Positions 32,871 to 44,088 are shown, counted from the first letter of the stretch. The stretch: DNA of 64,000 bases from Gordius sp. MW1 (GCA_964036665.1 OZ038533.1:19588575-19652574), one strand, 5' to 3'. Numbers and translations are program-made. Notes: generated from the letters alone by a model not told the origin.

Positions 32871-34728
32871 GCGACGTATCGTGCGGACGGCGGCGGCGAC
32901 CCTCGGCAGCGGTGATAACCCGCCGAGCATCAATGGGGGACGGACCGCTCCAACATGGCTAAATAACTATATTCAATTAGCCCGGAGCATCGCTATCAAC
33001 TCTGTCTCCCTTGATGATGGACCGGATGAAGGGACCCCTCCACTGGATCACCCTTCTACGTCGCCGCCTGAGCACGCTGAGGTGCCGGAATTCCTCAATG
33101 GCCCCCTTCATGATATCGGATTAGATAGCGAGCCGATCCCCACCATTAACGAGCCCTCTAATATCCCCAACTTCCCCGCTTTCTGGGACATCAGTGATGG
33201 TAATCGAATCCCCTTCTCATCACCCCTGGATTTAGCTGCAACATTATTACGGCCCCATCACTCCCAATCCCTTTTCACATTCAATGTCGCTACCAAAGGG
33301 TTTAAACCCAAAATAAGTAGGCGAGCCCTCGCCAATAACAATTGGCAATACCTTGTCCCCAGGTATGTTAGGCCAATTCCTCGCGTCCACAGGAACCTGG
33401 TGGCACAGGTTACCAACTCACATATCGTTAGACGCAATACCAACACAATCCCATCCCCTATGTACTTTATACCCAAAAGCGATGGGTCCCCACGTATGAT
33501 CGCGGATCTTTCAATTATCTCCAAAAACTTTGTATCATACCCCTTTTCACTTCGATCTATCCCCTTGATTGCAAAACCTTTAGCAGAAGCCAATTACGCT
33601 TGCAAGATAGATATGAAAAGTGCGTTCTTTGCCATACAACTTGACCCATCAATTTCACACCTGTTCGGCTTTAAGTCCGGAAGACACAAATACTCATACA
33701 AAGTCCTCCCAATGGGGGCGTCCTTTTCACCTTACGTGTTACAACAGATTATGCTAGACTTATGCGAGAAGTCAGTAACGACTTGCCGATATAACGTATA
33801 CCTTGATGATATATTAATTTACGGCACCACAGTGGAAGAAGTACGCAGTAACACCAAATCCTTCCTGAGATTAGCACGGAAATGGAATCTTTCGATCAAT
33901 GTAATGAAATCTGAAACCACACCCCAGCGAATGCTCAACTACCTCGGGATTTACATTAACCTGATTCAGCATCAATTATCGATCAATGCAAAGTTCTTAA
34001 GAAAAATCGATGCGGCTATCATGATCATCTCACATTTCATCACAACAAACAAAAAACCACACCCGATAGTAGCGCAAACATGCCTAGGAATACTTACACA
34101 TTACACTTACATGGTGACTGGATGGACTAAGTTCTTTTCCCCAGCATACAACATCTGTCTCGGGGCAACAAATATACCATTCAATACAAGACTCCTGGTA
34201 CAAAAAATGGTAACTCTCAAGACCTTAATGAACCACCCGTTACCAATGGTGACCACTTATGACAGTGATGCGTACGGTGACGCATCCACCAGCCACATTG
34301 GCATATACTTTATGGCTGAATTCATGTCAGTAACAATCGCTGACGCTTTGGCAATGTTTAAATGTCAAAACTACATACCAACAATCAACTTGTTAGAATT
34401 ACTCGCTATACCTATAGCGTACCTCAGGGTATTAGTAGAATATCCCAATATGACGCCTACAATTTACACCGATTCAAAAACCGCCTTTTATATTTTCAAA
34501 AAAGGGTCGGCACACGCACCACACCTGGAAGGTGCGTTTACCAAAATAGCACTATGTATAGGTATACATCACGTACTAAAAATAAAAAATGGGCTGAAAT
34601 GGGTGCCCACAGATCAAAACATGGCCGACCTACCATCACGAGAATTCTTCAATGATGAATACATGGTCGACCTAATAACACAGAAATGCACACCCGAAGT
34701 TATCGTCCCCGACGAATCCTACCAATAA
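32752..34728 (+). CDS. Array unit 3 ORF2, reverse transcriptase-RNase H
   Basis: 658 aa, intact, and same translation as unit 1 (L481). YLDD and the four RNase H acidic residues are kept. Confidence 0.85.
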   Translation: MDSDKWGSKLILFVRIINSLCQGRRLSTERKGRLRLGRTERRIVRTAAATLGSGDNPPSINGGRTAPTWLNNYIQLARSIAINSVSLDDGPDEGTPPLDHPSTSPPEHAEVPEFLNGPLHDIGLDSEPIPTINEPSNIPNFPAFWDISDGNRIPFSSPLDLAATLLRPHHSQSLFTFNVATKGFKPKISRRALANNNWQYLVPRYVRPIPRVHRNLVAQVTNSHIVRRNTNTIPSPMYFIPKSDGSPRMIADLSIISKNFVSYPFSLRSIPLIAKPLAEANYACKIDMKSAFFAIQLDPSISHLFGFKSGRHKYSYKVLPMGASFSPYVLQQIMLDLCEKSVTTCRYNVYLDDILIYGTTVEEVRSNTKSFLRLARKWNLSINVMKSETTPQRMLNYLGIYINLIQHQLSINAKFLRKIDAAIMIISHFITTNKKPHPIVAQTCLGILTHYTYMVTGWTKFFSPAYNICLGATNIPFNTRLLVQKMVTLKTLMNHPLPMVTTYDSDAYGDASTSHIGIYFMAEFMSVTIADALAMFKCQNYIPTINLLELLAIPIAYLRVLVEYPNMTPTIYTDSKTAFYIFKKGSAHAPHLEGAFTKIALCIGIHHVLKIKNGLKWVPTDQNMADLPSREFFNDEYMVDLITQKCTPEVIVPDESYQ

Positions 34729-34890
34729 ATGAAAATTACACTTAGAACTACAACCGATTTGCTAAAGCTTAAAGACCGTAACTTAGTCTAAGAATCTTAC
34801 TATAATTCAAGACTAGTAATTTACTAATTATTCTTGTCTTTTGCGTTTTGCTTTACGTGCCGTAACGCCCATACCCATAATTTTTACCCT

Positions 34891-35727
34891 ATGGCCTACC
34901 ATCTACGTTCTATAACTACCACCTCTGTCGCCACGACAGCCCCCACTTTTACAACGTCCAACCCTACCCTAGAACCCCCCTTCAGTGAGGTGCGAGACGA
35001 CGAAGAAGACTCCCACCTTGACTCCACGGGGGCATCCAATTTCTTGGACGCCACCAAGGACGACCCGGGCACGCCACTAGCATCCAATACAGTGGAATGG
35101 ATTGCGAAAGAGCTAAAGTCAATAAGGAATGATGTAATATCCTTACGACGAGCAAAAGAGCAAGAATCGCGGAGCAAAAGTACCAGTAATGCTCCGACAT
35201 GGGCCCCCCCATACATTCCCCCCTTGTTACAACCACCAATCTTTAACCCACCACGTCAATTACCGACAATATCAACTCAATACAGCCCAAACACTTTTAC
35301 CCTTACTCATGATGAGTTGAACGCAATCATCACTAGAGAGGTGGAAAAGAAAGTCTCGGGAATCGAACAGACAGGCACTGACCTACTTAAACAAAGACTT
35401 AAAGGCCTCAAGGAAGCCGACGAGAAAAACAAAACCATCCCATTGTACCAAAAACACGAGATAGATTTCCTCCTGGAATTAGGAGAGGTATGGGATGATC
35501 AAACCAAAGCCACGGATGTGTTCTCCAAAAGAATAAAAACAATAGCCATGGCAACATACTACGGATGGCAGGTGGTGACTGGTAAAACCAAGGATTGGGC
35601 AGTAAAAAATGGATTCGGACAAATGGGGGAGCAAATTAATTCTTTTCGTCCGAATTATCAACAGCCTATGCCAAGGAAGGCGCCTTTCAACAGAAAGAAA
35701 GGGGCGCCTGAGGCTAGGAAGGACTGA
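34891..35727 (+). CDS. Array unit 4 ORF1, Gag/core-like protein (E213K)
   Basis: 278 aa. It differs from units 1-3 by G-to-A at 35527, changing FSERIK to FSKRIK. The same change is in unit 5, so these two neighbours share ancestry or were copied from one template. Confidence 0.75.
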   Translation: MAYHLRSITTTSVATTAPTFTTSNPTLEPPFSEVRDDEEDSHLDSTGASNFLDATKDDPGTPLASNTVEWIAKELKSIRNDVISLRRAKEQESRSKSTSNAPTWAPPYIPPLLQPPIFNPPRQLPTISTQYSPNTFTLTHDELNAIITREVEKKVSGIEQTGTDLLKQRLKGLKEADEKNKTIPLYQKHEIDFLLELGEVWDDQTKATDVFSKRIKTIAMATYYGWQVVTGKTKDWAVKNGFGQMGEQINSFRPNYQQPMPRKAPFNRKKGAPEARKD

Positions 35728-37585
35728 GCGACGTATCGTGCGGACGGCGGCGGCGACCCTCGGCAGCGGTGATAACCCGCCGAGCATCAATGGGGGACGG
35801 ACCGCTCCAACATGGCTAAATAACTATATTCAATTAGCCCGGAGCATCGCTATCAACTCTGTCTCCCTTGATGATGGACCGGATGAAGGGACCCCTCCAC
35901 TGGATCACCCTTCTACGTCGCCGCCTGAGCACGCTGAGGTGCCGGAATTCCTCAATGGCCCCCTTCATGATATCGGATTAGATAGCGAGCCGATCCCCAC
36001 CATTAACGAGCCCTCTAATATCCCCAACTTCCCCGCTTTCTGGGACATCAGTGATGGTAATCGAATCCCCTTCTCATCACCCCTGGATTTAGCTGCAACA
36101 TTATTACGGCCCCATCACTCCCAATCCCTTTTCACATTCAATGTCGCTACCAAAGGGTTTAAACCCAAAATAAGTAGGCGAGCCCTCGCCAATAACAATT
36201 GGCAATACCTTGTCCCCAGGTATGTTAGGCCAATTCCTCGCGTCCACAGGAACCTGGTGGCACAGGTTACCAACTCACATATCGTTAGACGCAATACCAA
36301 CACAATCCCATCCCCTATGTACTTTATACCCAAAAGCGATGGGTCCCCACGTATGATCGCGGATCTTTCAATTATCTCCAAAAACTTTGTATCATACCCC
36401 TTTTCACTTCGATCTATCCCCTTGATTGCAAAACCTTTAGCAGAAGCCAATTACGCTTGCAAGATAGATATGAAAAGTGCGTTCTTTGCCATACAACTTG
36501 ACCCATCAATTTCACACCTGTTCGGCTTTAAGTCCGGAAGACACAAATACTCATACAAAGTCCTCCCAATGGGGGCGTCCTTTTCACCTTACGTGTTACA
36601 ACAGATTATGCTAGACTTATGCGAGAAGTCAGTAACGACTTGCCGATATAACGTATACCTTGATGATATATTAATTTACGGCACCACAGTGGAAGAAGTA
36701 CGCAGTAACACCAAATCCTTCCTGAGATTAGCACGGAAATGGAATCTTTCGATCAATGTAATGAAATCTGAAACCACACCCCAGCGAATGCTCAACTACC
36801 TCGGGATTTACATTAACCTGATTCAGCATCAATTATCGATCAATGCAAAGTTCTTAAGAAAAATCGATGCGGCTATCATGATCATCTCACATTTCATCAC
36901 AACAAACAAAAAACCACACCCGATAGTAGCGCAAACATGCCTAGGAATACTTACACATTACACTTACATGGTGACTGGATGGACTAAGTTCTTTTCCCCA
37001 GCATACAACATCTGTCTCGGGGCAACAAATATACCATTCAATACAAGACTCCTGGTACAAAAAATGGTAACTCTCAAGACCTTAATGAACCACCCGTTAC
37101 CAATGGTGACCACTTATGACAGTGATGCGTACGGTGACGCATCCACCAGCCACATTGGCATATACTTTATGGCTGAATTCATGTCAGTAACAATCGCTGA
37201 CGCTTTGGCAATGTTTAAATGTCAAAACTACATACCAACAATCAACTTGTTAGAATTACTCGCTATACCTATAGCGTACCTCAGGGTATTAGTAGAATAT
37301 CCCAATATGACGCCTACAATTTACACCGATTCAAAAACCGCCTTTTATATTTTCAAAAAAGGGTCGGCACACGCACCACACCTGGAAGGTGCGTTTACCA
37401 AAATAGCACTATGTATAGGTATACATCACGTACTAAAAATAAAAAATGGGCTGAAATGGGTGCCCACAGATCAAAACATGGCCGACCTACCATCACGAGA
37501 ATTCTTCAATGATGAATACATGGTCGACCTAATAACACAGAAATGCACACCCGAAGTTATCGTCCCCGACGAATCCTACCAATAA
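35609..37585 (+). CDS. Array unit 4 ORF2, reverse transcriptase-RNase H
   Basis: 658 aa, intact, same translation as unit 1. The last complete ORF2 on the plus strand. Confidence 0.85.
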   Translation: MDSDKWGSKLILFVRIINSLCQGRRLSTERKGRLRLGRTERRIVRTAAATLGSGDNPPSINGGRTAPTWLNNYIQLARSIAINSVSLDDGPDEGTPPLDHPSTSPPEHAEVPEFLNGPLHDIGLDSEPIPTINEPSNIPNFPAFWDISDGNRIPFSSPLDLAATLLRPHHSQSLFTFNVATKGFKPKISRRALANNNWQYLVPRYVRPIPRVHRNLVAQVTNSHIVRRNTNTIPSPMYFIPKSDGSPRMIADLSIISKNFVSYPFSLRSIPLIAKPLAEANYACKIDMKSAFFAIQLDPSISHLFGFKSGRHKYSYKVLPMGASFSPYVLQQIMLDLCEKSVTTCRYNVYLDDILIYGTTVEEVRSNTKSFLRLARKWNLSINVMKSETTPQRMLNYLGIYINLIQHQLSINAKFLRKIDAAIMIISHFITTNKKPHPIVAQTCLGILTHYTYMVTGWTKFFSPAYNICLGATNIPFNTRLLVQKMVTLKTLMNHPLPMVTTYDSDAYGDASTSHIGIYFMAEFMSVTIADALAMFKCQNYIPTINLLELLAIPIAYLRVLVEYPNMTPTIYTDSKTAFYIFKKGSAHAPHLEGAFTKIALCIGIHHVLKIKNGLKWVPTDQNMADLPSREFFNDEYMVDLITQKCTPEVIVPDESYQ

Positions 37586-37747
37586 ATGAAAATTACACTT
37601 AGAACTACAACCGATTTGCTAAAGCTTAAAGACCGTAACTTAGTCTAAGAATCTTACTATAATTCAAGACTAGTAATTTACTAATTATTCTTGTCTTTTG
37701 CGTTTTGCTTTACGTGCCGTAACGCCCATACCCATAATTTTTACCCT

Positions 37748-38584
37748 ATGGCCTACCATCTACGTTCTATAACTACCACCTCTGTCGCCACGACAGCCCC
37801 CACTTTTACAACGTCCAACCCTACCCTAGAACCCCCCTTCAGTGAGGTGCGAGACGACGAAGAAGACTCCCACCTTGACTCCACGGGGGCATCCAATTTC
37901 TTGGACGCCACCAAGGACGACCCGGGCACGCCACTAGCATCCAATACAGTGGAATGGATTGCGAAAGAGCTAAAGTCAATAAGGAATGATGTAATATCCT
38001 TACGACGAGCAAAAGAGCAAGAATCGCGGAGCAAAAGTACCAGTAATGCTCCGACATGGGCCCCCCCATACATTCCCCCCTTGTTACAACCACCAATCTT
38101 TAACCCACCACGTCAATTACCGACAATATCAACTCAATACAGCCCAAACACTTTTACCCTTACTCATGATGAGTTGAACGCAATCATCACTAGAGAGGTG
38201 GAAAAGAAAGTCTCGGGAATCGAACAGACAGGCACTGACCTACTTAAACAAAGACTTAAAGGCCTCAAGGAAGCCGACGAGAAAAACAAAACCATCCCAT
38301 TGTACCAAAAACACGAGATAGATTTCCTCCTGGAATTAGGAGAGGTATGGGATGATCAAACCAAAGCCACGGATGTGTTCTCCAAAAGAATAAAAACAAT
38401 AGCCATGGCAACATACTACGGATGGCAGGTGGTGACTGGTAAAACCAAGGATTGGGCAGTAAAAAATGGATTCGGACAAATGGGGGAGCAAATTAATTCT
38501 TTTCGTCCGAATTATCAACAGCCTATGCCAAGGAAGGCGCCTTTCAACAGAAAGAAAGGGGCGCCTGAGGCTAGGAAGGACTGA
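37748..38584 (+). CDS. Array unit 5 ORF1, Gag/core-like protein (E213K)
   Basis: 278 aa, intact, carrying the E213K change (38384) of unit 4. Its partner ORF2 is broken 187 bp after this stop, so the unit as a whole is defective. Confidence 0.75.
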   Translation: MAYHLRSITTTSVATTAPTFTTSNPTLEPPFSEVRDDEEDSHLDSTGASNFLDATKDDPGTPLASNTVEWIAKELKSIRNDVISLRRAKEQESRSKSTSNAPTWAPPYIPPLLQPPIFNPPRQLPTISTQYSPNTFTLTHDELNAIITREVEKKVSGIEQTGTDLLKQRLKGLKEADEKNKTIPLYQKHEIDFLLELGEVWDDQTKATDVFSKRIKTIAMATYYGWQVVTGKTKDWAVKNGFGQMGEQINSFRPNYQQPMPRKAPFNRKKGAPEARKD

Positions 38585-38771
38585 GCGACGTATCGTGCGG
38601 ACGGCGGCGGCGACCCTCGGCAGCGGTGATAACCCGCCGAGCATCAATGGGGGACGGACCGCTCCAACATGGCTAAATAACTATATTCAATTAGCCCGGA
38701 GCATCGCTATCAACTCTGTCTCCCTTGATGATGGACCGGATGAAGGGACCCCTCCACTGGATCACCCTTCT
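38466..38771 (+). pseudogene. Array unit 5 ORF2, truncated at inverted junction
   Basis: Only the first 102 codons of ORF2 remain (to ...PPLDHPS). At 38771/38772 the sequence jumps to the opposite strand of another unit, and the frame runs into a stop at 38804. All RT and RNase H motifs are lost. Confidence 0.85.
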
Positions 38772-40423
38772 AGTAATTCTAACAAGTTGATTGTTGGTAT
38801 GTAGTTTTGACATTTAAACATTGCCAAAGCGTCAGCGATTGTTACTGACATGAATTCAGCCATAAAGTATATGCCAATGTGGCTGGTGGATGCGTCACCG
38901 TACGCATCACTGTCATAAGTGGTCACCATTGGTAACGGGTGGTTCATTAAGGTCTTGAGAGTTACCATTTTTTGTACCAGGAGTCTTGTATTGAATGGTA
39001 TATTTGTTGCCCCGAGACAGATGTTGTATGCTGGGGAAAAGAACTTAGTCCATCCAGTCACCATGTAAGTGTAATGTGTAAGTATTCCTAGGCATGTTTG
39101 CGCTACTATCGGGTGTGGTTTTTTGTTTGTTGTGATGAAATGTGAGATGATCATGATAGCCGCATCGATTTTTCTTAAGAACTTTGCATTGATCGATAAT
39201 TGATGCTGAATCAGGTTAATGTAAATCCCGAGGTAGTTGAGCATTCGCTGGGGTGTGGTTTCAGATTTCATTACATTGATCGAAAGATTCCATTTCCGTG
39301 CTAATCTCAGGAAGGATTTGGTGTTACTGCGTACTTCTTCCACTGTGGTGCCGTAAATTAATATATCATCAAGGTATACGTTATATCGGCAAGTCGTTAC
39401 TGACTTCTCGCATAAGTCTAGCATAATCTGTTGTAACACGTAAGGTGAAAAGGACGCCCCCATTGGGAGGACTTTGTATGAGTATTTGTGTCTTCCGGAC
39501 TTAAAGCCGAACAGGTGTGAAATTGATGGGTCAAGTTGTATGGCAAAGAACGCACTTTTCATATCTATCTTGCAAGCGTAATTGGCTTCTGCTAAAGGTT
39601 TTGCAATCAAGGGGATAGATCGAAGTGAAAAGGGGTATGATACAAAGTTTTTGGAGATAATTGAAAGATCCGCGATCATACGTGGGGACCCATCGCTTTT
39701 GGGTATAAAGTACATAGGGGATGGGATTGTGTTGGTATTGCGTCTAACGATATGTGAGTTGGTAACCTGTGCCACCAGGTTCCTGTGGACGCGAGGAATT
39801 GGCCTAACATACCTGGGGACAAGGTATTGCCAATTGTTATTGGCGAGGGCTCGCCTACTTATTTTGGGTTTAAACCCTTTGGTAGCGACATTGAATGTGA
39901 AAAGGGATTGGGAGTGATGGGGCCGTAATAATGTTGCAGCTAAATCCAGGGGTGATGAGAAGGGGATTCGATTACCATCACTGATGTCCCAGAAAGCGGG
40001 GAAGTTGGGGATATTAGAGGGCTCGTTAATGGTGGGGATCGGCTCGCTATCTAATCCGATATCATGAAGGGGGCCATTGAGGAATTCCGGCACCTCAGCG
40101 TGCTCAGGCGGCGACGTAGAAGGGTGATCCAGTGGAGGGGTCCCTTCATCCGGTCCATCATCAAGGGAGACAGAGTTGATAGCGATGCTCCGGGCTAATT
40201 GAATATAGTTATTTAGCCATGTTGGAGCGGTCCGTCCCCCATTGATGCTCGGCGGGTTATCACCGCTGCCGAGGGTCGCCGCCGCCGTCCGCACGATACG
40301 TCGCTCAGTCCTTCCTAGCCTCAGGCGCCCCTTTCTTTCTGTTGAAAGGCGCCTTCCTTGGCATAGGCTGTTGATAATTCGGACGAAAAGAATTAATTTG
40401 CTCCCCCATTTGTCCGAATCCAT
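38772..40423 (-). pseudogene. Array unit 6 ORF2, 3'-truncated (minus strand)
   Basis: Starts at the normal ATG (40423) and keeps all RT motifs including YLDD and the first two RNase H acidic residues (D510, E549). It is cut at NLLELL by the inverted junction, ending two chance codons later in neighbouring DNA. D574 and D626 are missing, so RNase H should be inactive. Confidence 0.85.
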
Positions 40424-41108
40424 TTTTTACTGCCCAATCCTTGGTTTTACCAGTCACCACCTGCCATCCGTAGTATGTTGCCATGGCTATTGTTTTTATT
40501 CTTTCGGAGAACACATCCGTGGCTTTGGTTTGATCATCCCATACCTCTCCTAATTCCAGGAGGAAATCTATCTCGTGTTTTTGGTACAATGGGATGGTTT
40601 TGTTTTTCTCGTCGGCTTCCTTGAGGCCTTTAAGTCTTTGTTTAAGTAGGTCAGTGCCTGTCTGTTCGATTCCCGAGACTTTCTTTTCCACCTCTCTAGT
40701 GATGATTGCGTTCAACTCATCATGAGTAAGGGTAAAAGTGTTTGGGCTGTATTGAGTTGATATTGTCGGTAATTGACGTGGTGGGTTAAAGATTGGTGGT
40801 TGTAACAAGGGGGGAATGTATGGGGGGGCCCATGTCGGAGCATTACTGGTACTTTTGCTCCGCGATTCTTGCTCTTTTGCTCGTCGTAAGGATATTACAT
40901 CATTCCTTATTGACTTTAGCTCTTTCGCAATCCATTCCACTGTATTGGATGCTAGTGGCGTGCCCGGGTCGTCCTTGGTGGCGTCCAAGAAATTGGATGC
41001 CCCCGTGGAGTCAAGGTGGGAGTCTTCTTCGTCGTCTCGCACCTCACTGAAGGGGGGTTCTAGGGTAGGGTTGGACGTTGTAAAAGTGGGGGCTGTCGTG
41101 GCGACAGA
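40305..41108 (-). pseudogene. Array unit 6 ORF1, 5'-replaced (minus strand)
   Basis: Matches ORF1 of the other units from its C-terminus (40305) back to the codons for about residue 13 (41108). There the first ~39 nt, including the ATG, are replaced by 129 nt of unrelated DNA (41109-41237). The longest ATG-initiated remainder begins at 41042 with MRDDEED, in place of the usual valine codon by alternative initiation, so a full protein is not expected. Confidence 0.8.
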
Positions 41109-41237
41109 ACCTCTTATGGAGGTTCTCCCTGGGGATGGTTACGCAAACGTTTCGCCATCTCCACTTTATTTTATTTTAGAACATTACACACTTATTTAAA
41201 TATGCATTATGGGTAATAATATATGCGGCAATAAATG
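41109..41237. other. 129-nt foreign segment replacing ORF1 start of unit 6
   Basis: Absent from every other unit. It contains a perfect 8-bp hairpin (agaacctc-ttatg-gaggttct) at its edge and is otherwise AT-rich like host DNA. It interrupts the element between 'gcgacaga' and 'aaaattatggg', replacing about 39 nt. It looks like filler DNA from end joining or a small insertion with deletion. Confidence 0.7.
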
Positions 41238-41393
41238 AAAATTATGGGTATGGGCGTTACGGCACGTAAAGCAAAACGCAAAAGACAAGAATAATTAGTA
41301 AATTACTAGTCTTGAATTATAGTAAGATTCTTAGACTAAGTTACGGTCTTTAAGCTTTAGCAAATCGGTTGTAGTTCTAAGTGTAATTTTCAT

Positions 41394-43370
41394 TTATTGG
41401 TAGGATTCGTCGGGGACGATAACTTCGGGTGTGCATTTCTGTGTTATTAGGTCGACCATGTATTCATCATTGAAGAATTCTCGTGATGGTAGGTCGGCCA
41501 TGTTTTGATCTGTGGGCACCCATTTCAGCCCATTTTTTATTTTTAGTACGTGATGTATACCTATACATAGTGCTATTTTGGTAAACGCACCTTCCAGGTG
41601 TGGTGCGTGTGCCGACCCTTTTTTGAAAATATAAAAGGCGGTTTTTGAATCGGTGTAAATTGTAGGCGTCATATTGGGATATTCTACTAATACCCTGAGG
41701 TACGCTATAGGTATAGCGAGTAATTCTAACAAGTTGATTGTTGGTATGTAGTTTTGACATTTAAACATTGCCAAAGCGTCAGCGATTGTTACTGACATGA
41801 ATTCAGCCATAAAGTATATGCCAATGTGGCTGGTGGATGCGTCACCGTACGCATCACTGTCATAAGTGGTCACCATTGGTAACGGGTGGTTCATTAAGGT
41901 CTTGAGAGTTACCATTTTTTGTACCAGGAGTCTTGTATTGAATGGTATATTTGTTGCCCCGAGACAGATGTTGTATGCTGGGGAAAAGAACTTAGTCCAT
42001 CCAGTCACCATGTAAGTGTAATGTGTAAGTATTCCTAGGCATGTTTGCGCTACTATCGGGTGTGGTTTTTTGTTTGTTGTGATGAAATGTGAGATGATCA
42101 TGATAGCCGCATCGATTTTTCTTAAGAACTTTGCATTGATCGATAATTGATGCTGAATCAGGTTAATGTAAATCCCGAGGTAGTTGAGCATTCGCTGGGG
42201 TGTGGTTTCAGATTTCATTACATTGATCGAAAGATTCCATTTCCGTGCTAATCTCAGGAAGGATTTGGTGTTACTGCGTACTTCTTCCACTGTGGTGCCG
42301 TAAATTAATATATCATCAAGGTATACGTTATATCGGCAAGTCGTTACTGACTTCTCGCATAAGTCTAGCATAATCTGTTGTAACACGTAAGGTGAAAAGG
42401 ACGCCCCCATTGGGAGGACTTTGTATGAGTATTTGTGTCTTCCGGACTTAAAGCCGAACAGGTGTGAAATTGATGGGTCAAGTTGTATTGCAAAGAACGC
42501 ACTTTTCATATCTATCTTGCAAGCGTAATTGGCTTCTGCTAAAGGTTTTGCAATCAAGGGGATAGATCGAAGTGAAAAGGGGTATGATACAAAGTTTTTG
42601 GAGATAATTGAAAGATCCGCGATCATACGTGGGGACCCATCGCTTTTGGGTATAAAGTACATAGGGGATGGGATTGTGTTGGTATTGCGTCTAACGATAT
42701 GTGAGTTGGTAACCTGTGCCACCAGGTTCCTGTGGACGCGAGGAATTGGCCTAACATACCTGGGGACAAGGTATTGCCAATTGTTATTGGCGAGGGCTCG
42801 CCTACTTATTTTGGGTTTAAACCCTTTGGTAGCGACATTGAATGTGAAAAGGGATTGGGAGTGATGGGGCCGTAATAATGTTGCAGCTAAATCCAGGGGT
42901 GATGAGAAGGGGATTCGATTACCATCACTGATGTCCCAGAAAGCGGGGAAGTTGGGGATATTAGAGGGCTCGTTAATGGTGGGGATCGGCTCGCTATCTA
43001 ATCCGATATCATGAAGGGGGCCATTGAGGAATTCCGGCACCTCAGCGTGCTCAGGCGGCGACGTAGAAGGGTGATCCAGTGGAGGGGTCCCTTCATCCGG
43101 TCCATCATCAAGGGAGACAGAGTTGATAGCGATGCTCCGGGCTAATTGAATATAGTTATTTAGCCATGTTGGAGCGGTCCGTCCCCCATTGATGCTCGGC
43201 GGGTTATCACCGCTGCCGAGGGTCGCCGCCGCCGTCCGCACGATACGTCGCTCAGTCCTTCCTAGCCTCAGGCGCCCCTTTCTTTCTGTTGAAAGGCGCC
43301 TTCCTTGGCATAGGCTGTTGATAATTCGGACGAAAAGAATTAATTTGCTCCCCCATTTGTCCGAATCCAT
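41394..43370 (-). CDS. Array unit 7 ORF2, reverse transcriptase-RNase H (minus strand)
   Basis: 658 aa, intact, same translation as unit 1. One silent change was seen (42489, Ala codon in motif A region). It is the only complete ORF2 on the minus strand. Confidence 0.85.
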   Translation of the reverse strand: MDSDKWGSKLILFVRIINSLCQGRRLSTERKGRLRLGRTERRIVRTAAATLGSGDNPPSINGGRTAPTWLNNYIQLARSIAINSVSLDDGPDEGTPPLDHPSTSPPEHAEVPEFLNGPLHDIGLDSEPIPTINEPSNIPNFPAFWDISDGNRIPFSSPLDLAATLLRPHHSQSLFTFNVATKGFKPKISRRALANNNWQYLVPRYVRPIPRVHRNLVAQVTNSHIVRRNTNTIPSPMYFIPKSDGSPRMIADLSIISKNFVSYPFSLRSIPLIAKPLAEANYACKIDMKSAFFAIQLDPSISHLFGFKSGRHKYSYKVLPMGASFSPYVLQQIMLDLCEKSVTTCRYNVYLDDILIYGTTVEEVRSNTKSFLRLARKWNLSINVMKSETTPQRMLNYLGIYINLIQHQLSINAKFLRKIDAAIMIISHFITTNKKPHPIVAQTCLGILTHYTYMVTGWTKFFSPAYNICLGATNIPFNTRLLVQKMVTLKTLMNHPLPMVTTYDSDAYGDASTSHIGIYFMAEFMSVTIADALAMFKCQNYIPTINLLELLAIPIAYLRVLVEYPNMTPTIYTDSKTAFYIFKKGSAHAPHLEGAFTKIALCIGIHHVLKIKNGLKWVPTDQNMADLPSREFFNDEYMVDLITQKCTPEVIVPDESYQ

Positions 43371-44088
43371 TTTTTACTGCCCAATCCTTGGTTTTACCAG
43401 TCACCACCTGCCATCCGTAGTATGTTGCCATGGCTATTGTTTTTATTCTTTCGGAGAACACATCCGTGGCTTTGGTTTGATCATCCCATACCTCTCCTAA
43501 TTCCAGGAGGAAATCTATCTCGTGTTTTTGGTACAATGGGATGGTTTTGTTTTTCTCGTCGGCTTCCTTGAGGCCTTTAAGTCTTTGTTTAAGTAGGTCA
43601 GTGCCTGTCTGTTCGATTCCCGAGACTTTCTTTTCCACCTCTCTAGTGATGATTGCGTTCAACTCATCATGAGTAAGGGTAAAAGTGTTTGGGCTGTATT
43701 GAGTTGATATTGTCGGTAATTGACGTGGTGGGTTAAAGATTGGTGGTTGTAACAAGGGGGGAATGTATGGGGGGGCCCATGTCGGAGCATTACTGGTACT
43801 TTTGCTCCGCGATTCTTGCTCTTTTGCTCGTCGTAAGGATATTACATCATTCCTTATTGACTTTAGCTCTTTCGCAATCCATTCCACTGTATTGGATGCT
43901 AGTGGCGTGCCCGGGTCGTCCTTGGTGGCGTCCAAGAAATTGGATGCCCCCGTGGAGTCAAGGTGGGAGTCTTCTTCGTCGTCTCGCACCTCACTGAAGG
44001 GGGGTTCTAGGGTAGGGTTGGACGTTGTAAAAGTGGGGGCTGTCGTGGCGACAGAGGTGGTAGTTATAGAACGTAGATGGTAGGCCAT
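43252..44088 (-). CDS. Array unit 7 ORF1, Gag/core-like protein (minus strand)
   Basis: 278 aa, intact, E213 form, starting at ATG 44088. Upstream of it 128 bp of the unit's own leader and the previous unit's spacer remain before the array ends at 44216. Confidence 0.75.
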   Translation of the reverse strand: MAYHLRSITTTSVATTAPTFTTSNPTLEPPFSEVRDDEEDSHLDSTGASNFLDATKDDPGTPLASNTVEWIAKELKSIRNDVISLRRAKEQESRSKSTSNAPTWAPPYIPPLLQPPIFNPPRQLPTISTQYSPNTFTLTHDELNAIITREVEKKVSGIEQTGTDLLKQRLKGLKEADEKNKTIPLYQKHEIDFLLELGEVWDDQTKATDVFSERIKTIAMATYYGWQVVTGKTKDWAVKNGFGQMGEQINSFRPNYQQPMPRKAPFNRKKGAPEARKD

